In this document: positions 6,690-11,181 of the stretch, piece after piece
How positions within the stretch are numbered: position 1 is the first letter of the stretch
How the letters are laid out: each line of letters starts with the position of its first letter
NCBI GenBank assembly: GCA_937863905.1
Contig: CALMHV010000144.1
Span: 1-11,181, forward strand
Reading direction: 5' to 3'
DNA: 11,181 bases
DNA from: an uncultured Bacillota bacterium
GTDB taxonomy: Bacteria > Bacillota > Sulfobacillia > UBA995 > UBA9673
Notes under the pieces: model-generated
What the model was told of the DNA's origin: nothing
What the model saw: the letters and a program-made list of their open reading frames with translations, nothing else
Database searches by the model: none
Translations under genes and position numbers: made by a program

Positions 6690-6720
6690 GACGGGTCCTC
6701 GCACAATTAAACCGCGCCAA

Positions 6721-7140
6721 TCAGCGCTTGGAGAACTGCGGCGCCTTCCTAGCCTTCTTCAGGCCGTACTTGCGCCGCTCCTTCATCCTGGGATCCCGGG
6801 TCAGAAAACCGGCCTTCTTGAGGACGGGGCGGAAGGTGTCGTCGACGCCGAGGAGGGCGCGGGCGATACCGTGGCGGATGGCTCCCGCCTGGCTGTTGAT
6901 GCCGCCGCCGTGAACGAGCACGACCGTGTCGTACTTGTCGGCCATGTTCGTCAGCTGCAGCGGCAGAGTGAGGGCCGCGCGAATCATCGGCGAGGGGAAG
7001 TACTCCTCGACGGGCTTACCGTTGACGCGGATACGACCTTCACCCGTCAGCAGGCGCACGCGCGCGACGGAGGTCTTCCGCCGCCCGGTGCCCTGGTAGT
7101 CGACAGTGATTTGCGCGAGACTCTTAGTCGTCTTGGGCAT
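6721..7140 (-). CDS. rpsI: 30S ribosomal protein S9
   Basis: The small-subunit protein S9 (uS9) reaches the P-site tRNA through its C-terminal tail. The 139-residue sequence shows the family signature: [14 protein letters not shown] (17-30), [15 protein letters not shown] (35-49), [19 protein letters not shown] (78-96), the [16 protein letters not shown] segment (116-131), and the invariant C-terminal SKR. The N-terminus carries a short extension (about 14 residues) before the conserved core, common in Bacillota. ATG at 7138-7140 follows AGAGGTGA at a good distance. It lies 19 bases after rplM in the usual L13-S9 pair and is followed by a terminator. Confidence 0.99.
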   Translation of the reverse strand: MPKTTKSLAQITVDYQGTGRRKTSVARVRLLTGEGRIRVNGKPVEEYFPSPMIRAALTLPLQLTNMADKYDTVVLVHGGGINSQAGAIRHGIARALLGVDDTFRPVLKKAGFLTRDPRMKERRKYGLKKARKAPQFSKR

Positions 7141-7159
7141 CGAAAACCATCACCTCTTT

Positions 7160-7594
7160 CTACAGCTCCAGCTTCACGGGCTGCTGCGCCTCGTGGGGGT
7201 GCGCCGGGCCGACGTAGACCTTCAGTTTCTTGGCCATGGCCCGGCCGAGCCGGTTGTGGGGCAGCATCCCCTTGACGGCACGTTCGACCGCCCGCTCAGG
7301 CCTGGTCTGCATCAGCTTACGGAAGCTGGTCAGTTTCAGCCCGCCGGGGTATCCCGAATGGCGCCAGTAAATCTTCTGGTCCTGCTTTCGACCGGTGACG
7401 ACAATCTTGTCGGCATTGACGATGATGACGTGGTCTCCGGTATCCAGGAAGGGAATGAAGATGGGCTTGTTCTTACCGCGAAGGATGGCCGCCACCTGAC
7501 TGGCCAGCCGTCCGAGGGTCTTTCCGTCGGCATCGACGACATACCAGCGCCGTTCGCGTTCGACGTCCGCTGGTTTGGGGACATAGGTGCGCAT
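7160..7594 (-). CDS. rplM: 50S ribosomal protein L13
   Basis: The large-subunit assembly protein L13 (uL13), 144 residues. Recognisable blocks are [17 protein letters not shown] (near 16-32), the [22 protein letters not shown] region (about 40-61), the signature [14 protein letters not shown] (74-87), and the [11 protein letters not shown] segment (110-120). The ATG at 7592-7594 is preferred: GAGGAGG sits seven bases before it. A TTG immediately upstream (7595-7597) is in frame but only four bases from that site and would add one residue. It is the first gene of the rplM-rpsI unit, with its own promoter overlapping the end of truA. Confidence 0.99.
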   Translation of the reverse strand: MRTYVPKPADVERERRWYVVDADGKTLGRLASQVAAILRGKNKPIFIPFLDTGDHVIIVNADKIVVTGRKQDQKIYWRHSGYPGGLKLTSFRKLMQTRPERAVERAVKGMLPHNRLGRAMAKKLKVYVGPAHPHEAQQPVKLEL

Positions 7595-7601
7595 CAAGCT
7601 G

Positions 7602-7608
7602 CCTCCTC
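7602..7608 (-). promoter_or_regulatory. Shine-Dalgarno site of rplM
   Basis: The minus strand reads GAGGAGG, seven bases before the ATG at 7592-7594. It favours ATG over the adjacent TTG codon as the rplM start. Confidence 0.8.
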
Positions 7609-7624
7609 AAAAAGACACAAAGCA

Positions 7625-7653
7625 ATCTTAATATGGGCATCTACCAGTGTCAA
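7625..7653 (-). promoter_or_regulatory. Sigma-A type promoter of rplM-rpsI
   Basis: A perfect -35 TTGACA (7648-7653) and a -10 TAAGAT (7625-7630, four of six) are separated by 17 bases. The TTGA of the -35 box includes the truA stop codon TGA (7650-7652). Transcription would begin near 7618, giving a leader of only about 24 bases before the rplM ATG. Confidence 0.75.
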
Positions 7654-8537
7654 GGAAAGTGAAAGCCGCCAAAGCCGCGACGTTCAAGGTCTTCTGGGCC
7701 GGGAGCCGAGCCGGCCGTGTCCCCGTCGCCGTCGCCGTAGACCACTCGCTCAAGCCACAGACCGTGCGCCGGCGCTGTCTGCCCGAGCGCGGCGCGTTTC
7801 CCGCTCGCCAAGGCCTGCCGCGTGATGAGCGGCGGCAGCCGTCCCCAACCCACGTCGAGCAGGGTGCCCAGGATGATGCGCACCATGTGGTAGAGGAAGC
7901 CATCGCCGGTAAGGCGGAGAGTGATGAATTCCCCGGGCCGCGGCCAGCCGGACGGAAGCGGGCTGCTCACGAGTTCGGCCCTGGTAATCGTGCGCACCGT
8001 CGTCTTCGCCGAACTGCCCATGTCGCGGAAGGCGGCGAAGTCGTGACGGCCCTCCAGGGGCGCCAGGGCGGCCCGGCAGGCCTCTAGATCGAGTTCCTGG
8101 ACGACGTGCAGAGCCCGGTCCCGCCAGAAGGGCGAAGGCACCCGTGAGCGCCACAGATGGTATGCGTACGTCTTGGACCGGGCGTGCCGCCTGGGCTCGA
8201 ACTCCGGCGGCACTCGCTCCGCCGACAGGACCGAGATGTCCGCCGGCAAGTGGCTGTTCACGGCCACCGGCAGCCGGTCCAGGGGCACCGTCAGGCGGCT
8301 GGAGAAAGCGCAGACCTGGCCCAAGGCGTGGACCCCCGCGTCGGTCCGCGACGCTCCTTCGACCGTGACCCGGCCGCCCTCCTGACCCTCGGGGCAGATG
8401 CGCGCCAAGGCGTCCTCGAGGCGCCCGGCCACGGTATCGAGATTCGGGCCCTGGAGCTGGAAGCCGTGGTAGGCGACGCCGTCGTAGGCCACGACCAGAC
8501 GGTACCGGGGAAGAGGTTCGCTGGCCCCATGGGTCAT
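7650..8537 (-). CDS. truA: tRNA pseudouridine(38-40) synthase
   Basis: TruA converts uridines 38-40 of the tRNA anticodon arm to pseudouridine. With the start below, the protein is 295 residues. The catalytic aspartate is Asp66 in GASRTDAGVHALG. The core also has the N-terminal VAYDGVAYHGFQ, KTYAYHLW, and the C-terminal GDGFLYHMVRIILGTLLDVG. The last 30 or so residues, with a GDGDGD run, extend slightly past the conserved core. ATG at 8535-8537 is chosen because it shares ATGA with the ecfT stop. An upstream GTG (8550-8552) would add five residues but has no ribosome-binding site. A GGTGG element lies about 11 bases before the ATG. Last gene of the ECF-truA unit. Confidence 0.98.
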   Translation of the reverse strand: MTHGASEPLPRYRLVVAYDGVAYHGFQLQGPNLDTVAGRLEDALARICPEGQEGGRVTVEGASRTDAGVHALGQVCAFSSRLTVPLDRLPVAVNSHLPADISVLSAERVPPEFEPRRHARSKTYAYHLWRSRVPSPFWRDRALHVVQELDLEACRAALAPLEGRHDFAAFRDMGSSAKTTVRTITRAELVSSPLPSGWPRPGEFITLRLTGDGFLYHMVRIILGTLLDVGWGRLPPLITRQALASGKRAALGQTAPAHGLWLERVVYGDGDGDTAGSAPGPEDLERRGFGGFHFP

Positions 8538-9346
8538 CGGAAAGGCCACCACCTGAGGCCGATAACCACCAGGGCCATGACGGCGGTGGCCGCTGCGGCC
8601 AGAGCGTCGAGCGCGCCGGCTTTCAGACGGTTCAGCCTGGTGCGCTTGGTGCCCCCGCGATAGCAGCGCGACTCCATCGCCGTGGCGAGTTCGTCGGCCC
8701 GGCGGAAAGCGGACACGAAGAGGGGAACCAGCAGGGGAACCAGGCTGCGGACACGCCGGAGCGGGTTCCCCGTCTCGAAGTCAGCGCCACGAGCCATCTG
8801 AGCCTTCATGATCTTGTCCGCTTCCTCCATGAGGGTCGGGATGAAACGGAGGGCGATGGTCATCATCATCGCCAGTTCGTGAGCGGGAACGCCGACCACC
8901 CCGAACGGGGCCAAGATAGCCTCGAGCCCGTCCGTCAAGGAGACCGGCGAGGTCGTCAGGGTGAGGAGCGAGGCCACCACCAGGAGCAGAAGGAGCCTTA
9001 AGACCATGAAGACGCCCAGGCGCAATCCTTCCCAGGTGGCCACGAGCGGACCGAGTTCGAAGAGCACCCGGCCCCGGGTCAGGAAGAGCTGCAGCACGAA
9101 AGTCAAAAGGAGCAAGAAGAGTATCGGGCGCAGGCCCCGGAAGAGCATCCCGGTCGGGACGTGGGCCAGGGCCACGGCCAGGGCGGTGAAAGCGATGAGA
9201 ACGCCGTAGGCCGTCGCGCTCGCGGCCGTGAAGAGCACGACCATGAAGACACCGACGATGGTTATCTTCGTCCGGGGGTCGAGGCGGTGGACGACGGACG
9301 AGCCCGAGAGGTACTGGCCGATGGTGATGTCCCTAAACATGGACAC
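8534..9346 (-). CDS. ecfT: ECF transporter transmembrane subunit EcfT
   Basis: EcfT is the membrane scaffold that couples the EcfA ATPases to substrate-binding S components for vitamins or metal ions. With the start chosen here it has 270 residues and several hydrophobic segments (about 28-63, 72-90, 107-131 and 243-265). The two Arg-containing coupling motifs are present: MARG (184-187), and SRCYRGG (226-232) in place of the usual ARG-type second motif. GTG at 9344-9346 is preferred because AGGGGGTGA lies upstream. ATG at 9338-9340 (two residues shorter) is possible, while an in-frame GTG at 9392-9394 would prefix 16 unconserved residues. The start overlaps ecfA2 by 14 bases and the stop overlaps truA by four. 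No S component is in the window, so its substrate is unknown. Confidence 0.95.
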   Translation of the reverse strand: MSMFRDITIGQYLSGSSVVHRLDPRTKITIVGVFMVVLFTAASATAYGVLIAFTALAVALAHVPTGMLFRGLRPILFLLLLTFVLQLFLTRGRVLFELGPLVATWEGLRLGVFMVLRLLLLLVVASLLTLTTSPVSLTDGLEAILAPFGVVGVPAHELAMMMTIALRFIPTLMEEADKIMKAQMARGADFETGNPLRRVRSLVPLLVPLFVSAFRRADELATAMESRCYRGGTKRTRLNRLKAGALDALAAAATAVMALVVIGLRWWPFR

Positions 9347-10313
9347 TCGCGCCGTCACCCCCTTCGCCCGCGCCGTCTTTCCCGCGGGCGCCACCGCTTG
9401 GCCTGCGGCCCCGCCGGCCCTTCGCCCGCGTTCCGAGCCACCGCATGATCTCGGCGACGGCCTCTTCCGGATAGAGGAGGTCGGTTCGGACCTTCGCCCC
9501 CCGGGCGGCCAGAGCGTGCATCAGGCCGACGACGGGCGGAGCGTCAAGACCGAGAGACCGCAGGCGGTCCGGGCGGCTGAACACCTCGCGCGTCGGGCCG
9601 TCCCCGACGATTTTGCCTTTGTCCAGGACGATGACCCTGTCCACCAGGAACGCGAGGTCCTCCATGTTGTGCGAGACCACGACAAGCGTCAGGCCCAGCT
9701 TGTGGTGGAGGTCGGCCAGAGTATCGAGCAGGCCGGCTCGGCCGCGCGGGTCAAGACCGGCCGTCGGCTCGTCGAGCACGAGAGTGCTCGGACGCATCGC
9801 CAGCACTCCCGCGATAGCCACTCGCCTCATCTGCCCGCCCGAAAGGCCGAACGGAGAGCGGCGTCCGATGCCCTCGGCCCCGTCGGCGCCCAGGCCCACG
9901 ATTCGCAGGGCCTCCGCCACTCGGTCCTTGATCTCCGCCGCAGGCAGTCCGAGGTTCCGGGGGCCGAAGGAGACATCGGCGAGCACGGTCTCCTCGAAGA
10001 GTTGGTGTTCGGGAAACTGGAAGATGAGGCCGACCTTGCGACGCACGCCCCGCAGGTCGACGCGGCGCCCCCGGCCTCGGCCAGCCGCGCCCGCCCCCCA
10101 CAGGTCCGTGTCGTCCACGAGGACGTGCCCGGACGTGGGGCGCAAGAGACCGTTGAAGTGCTGCACGAGGGTCGACTTGCCGGAACCCGTGGGTCCCACG
10201 ATGCCGACCGCTTCGCCGTCCTCGATCCGCAGGCTGATGCCGTCGACGGCGGCGATGGCCCTCGGGGTTCCGGACATGTACACATGGGTGAGGTCGCGGG
10301 TCTCTATCGACAT
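9333..10313 (-). CDS. ecfA2: ECF transporter ATPase EcfA2 (energy-coupling factor)
   Basis: The second ATPase of the energy-coupling factor, pairing with EcfA1 to power uptake. Length is 326 residues from ATG 10311-10313; the family begins with a similar MSIE-type sequence. An in-frame GTG at 10362-10364 would add 17 unconserved residues. Visible motifs are Walker A GPTGSGKST (40-48), the FQFPEHQLFEETV Q-loop segment (98-110), signature LSGGQ (157-161), Walker B ending in Glu182 with the D-loop AGLD, and His215 in the switch loop. The start overlaps ecfA1 by ten bases and has no good ribosome-binding site, so coupling is likely. The last 32 residues (about 295-326) form a basic Gly/Arg-rich tail unusual for the family, and its coding bases overlap the ecfT start. 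Confidence 0.95.
   Translation of the reverse strand: MSIETRDLTHVYMSGTPRAIAAVDGISLRIEDGEAVGIVGPTGSGKSTLVQHFNGLLRPTSGHVLVDDTDLWGAGAAGRGRGRRVDLRGVRRKVGLIFQFPEHQLFEETVLADVSFGPRNLGLPAAEIKDRVAEALRIVGLGADGAEGIGRRSPFGLSGGQMRRVAIAGVLAMRPSTLVLDEPTAGLDPRGRAGLLDTLADLHHKLGLTLVVVSHNMEDLAFLVDRVIVLDKGKIVGDGPTREVFSRPDRLRSLGLDAPPVVGLMHALAARGAKVRTDLLYPEEAVAEIMRWLGTRAKGRRGRRPSGGARGKDGAGEGGDGASVHV
9355..9363 (-). promoter_or_regulatory. Shine-Dalgarno site deciding the ecfT start
   Basis: The minus strand reads AGGGGGTGA, one mismatch from the anti-16S complement AGGAGGTGA. It is placed for the GTG at 9344-9346, better than for the ATG at 9338-9340. It lies inside the ecfA2 coding tail. Confidence 0.6.
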
Positions 10314-11143
10314 AGGAAGTCGGCCAAAGCCTCGCCGGTCAAGACCGAGGACGGTACCGGGCACCCGGCCTGGCCAAGCCGCCGCCGCACTTCGACCGCC
10401 TGCGGGGTGGCCAGGCCCACGGCCTCGAGTTCAGCGGCCCGTTCGAAGACAGAGGCGGGCTTGTCGTCCATCACGACCCGCCCCCGGTCCATGACCAGCA
10501 CGCGGTCGGCGCCGACCGCCTCCTCCATAAAGTGAGTAATAAGGATGACGGTCAGGCCCTCGTCCCGGTTCAGGCGCCGCACGGTGCCCAGGACTTCCTC
10601 GCGGCCGCGAGGGTCCAGCATCGCCGTGGCCTCGTCCAGGACCAGGCAGGACGGCCTCATGGCCAGGGCGCCGGCGATGGCGACGCGCTGCTTCTGGCCG
10701 CCCGACAGGAGGTGAGGGGCGTGGCGGAGGAAGGCTCTCATTCCGACCAGTTCAATCGCCTCGTCCACGAGGCGGCGAATCTCGGGCGAGGGGATGCCCA
10801 GGTTCTCCGGGCCGAAAGCTACGTCCTCCTCGACGACCGTGGCCACAATCTGGTTGTCGGGATTCTGGAAGACCATCCCCACGGTCCGGCGGATGGTCCA
10901 GAGGTGAGCGGGGTCGCGAGTGTCCATCCCGGCGACCGTCACCGTTCCGGCCGTCGGCAGGAGGAGACCGTTCAGGTGCCGGGCCAGGGTAGACTTACCC
11001 GACCCGTTGGGCCCGATGACGACGAGAAAGTCGCCGCGGGCCACGCGTAGGTCGACGCCTTCGAGCGCGGTCACCTCGAACTCGGTGCCGGCGGAGTAGC
11101 GGTGAACAAGACCGCTCACGATGATAAAGTCTTCCGGCGCCAC
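10304..11143 (-). CDS. ecfA1: ECF transporter ATPase EcfA1 (energy-coupling factor)
   Basis: The first ATPase of the energy-coupling factor. The 279-residue sequence has Walker A GPNGSGKST (44-52), the VFQNPDNQIVATVVEEDVAF Q-loop block (91-110), signature LSGGQ (146-150), Walker B LVLDE with Glu171 followed by ATAMLDP, and His204 in the switch loop. The ATAMLDP form, versus PTAGLDP in its partner, is the usual EcfA1/EcfA2 distinction. It starts at GTG (11141-11143) behind a GGGGAGGGG element about ten bases upstream. The frame stays open to the window edge, so an upstream start cannot be excluded, though the family usually begins about here. Heads the ECF-truA unit; in Bacillus rplQ precedes it. 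Confidence 0.95.
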   Translation of the reverse strand: MAPEDFIIVSGLVHRYSAGTEFEVTALEGVDLRVARGDFLVVIGPNGSGKSTLARHLNGLLLPTAGTVTVAGMDTRDPAHLWTIRRTVGMVFQNPDNQIVATVVEEDVAFGPENLGIPSPEIRRLVDEAIELVGMRAFLRHAPHLLSGGQKQRVAIAGALAMRPSCLVLDEATAMLDPRGREEVLGTVRRLNRDEGLTVILITHFMEEAVGADRVLVMDRGRVVMDDKPASVFERAAELEAVGLATPQAVEVRRRLGQAGCPVPSSVLTGEALADFLCR

Positions 11144-11181
11144 TTCTGGCGGCCCCTCCCCGGTGCGGCCGGCGAAGCCGG

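Noticed and set aside
9228..10535. Plus-strand open frame (435 codons) opposite ecfT and the ecfA genes
   Set aside because: It is an antisense shadow of strongly conserved ABC ATPase genes, with no plausible start signals or domain.
11144..11181. CCGGC-TTC-GCCGG hairpin at the right edge as a terminator of an upstream gene
   Set aside because: The stem is short, no T-tract follows, and the window ends there, so it cannot be judged.

Overview
The window is a GC-rich stretch (roughly two-thirds G+C by eye) in which every gene I can support lies on the minus strand, so transcription runs from high to low coordinates. The gene order ecfA1-ecfA2-ecfT-truA-rplM-rpsI-cwlD is the arrangement known from Bacillus and other Bacillota. 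CwlD is a spore-cortex amidase, so an endospore-forming, high-GC member of the Bacillota is the best guess. Genus and species cannot be read from the sequence. GTG and TTG starts and overlapping stop/start codons are common, as expected for such a genome.

Region 1 (11143 to 7650) holds the ATPase pair and transmembrane subunit of an energy-coupling factor (ECF) vitamin/metal importer, followed by the tRNA pseudouridine synthase TruA. All are joined by short overlaps and look like one transcript entering from beyond the right edge. Region 2 (7653 to 6658) is the ribosomal protein unit rplM-rpsI. It has a strong sigma-A type promoter whose -35 box overlaps the truA stop codon, and it ends at a clear intrinsic terminator. 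Region 3 (6586 to 5798) is cwlD, followed by a short intergenic stretch that contains an unexpected 10-bp-periodic degenerate repeat and a possible promoter.

Region 4 (5594 to the left edge) is a catabolic operon for anaerobic oxidative ornithine degradation: ord, ortA, ortB, oraS, oraE. It is followed by the first 30 codons of a gene I read as a MutL/GlmL-family ATPase. OraS/OraE would convert D-ornithine to 2,4-diaminopentanoate with adenosylcobalamin and PLP. Ord would oxidatively deaminate this to 2-amino-4-oxopentanoate, and OrtA/OrtB would cleave that with CoA to alanine and acetyl-CoA. Ornithine racemase, which normally feeds the pathway, is not in the window and would be expected beyond the left edge.

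No wholly new system is evident. The points most worth a second look are the hidden MutL/GlmL start overlapping the end of oraE, the 10-bp-periodic repeat upstream of ord, the placement of the ornithine operon directly after the conserved ribosomal/cwlD block, and the rplM promoter embedded in the truA stop with a leader too short for an L13-type autoregulatory RNA. There is no gap longer than about 300 bases without a gene. The largest (5595-5797) is described below.
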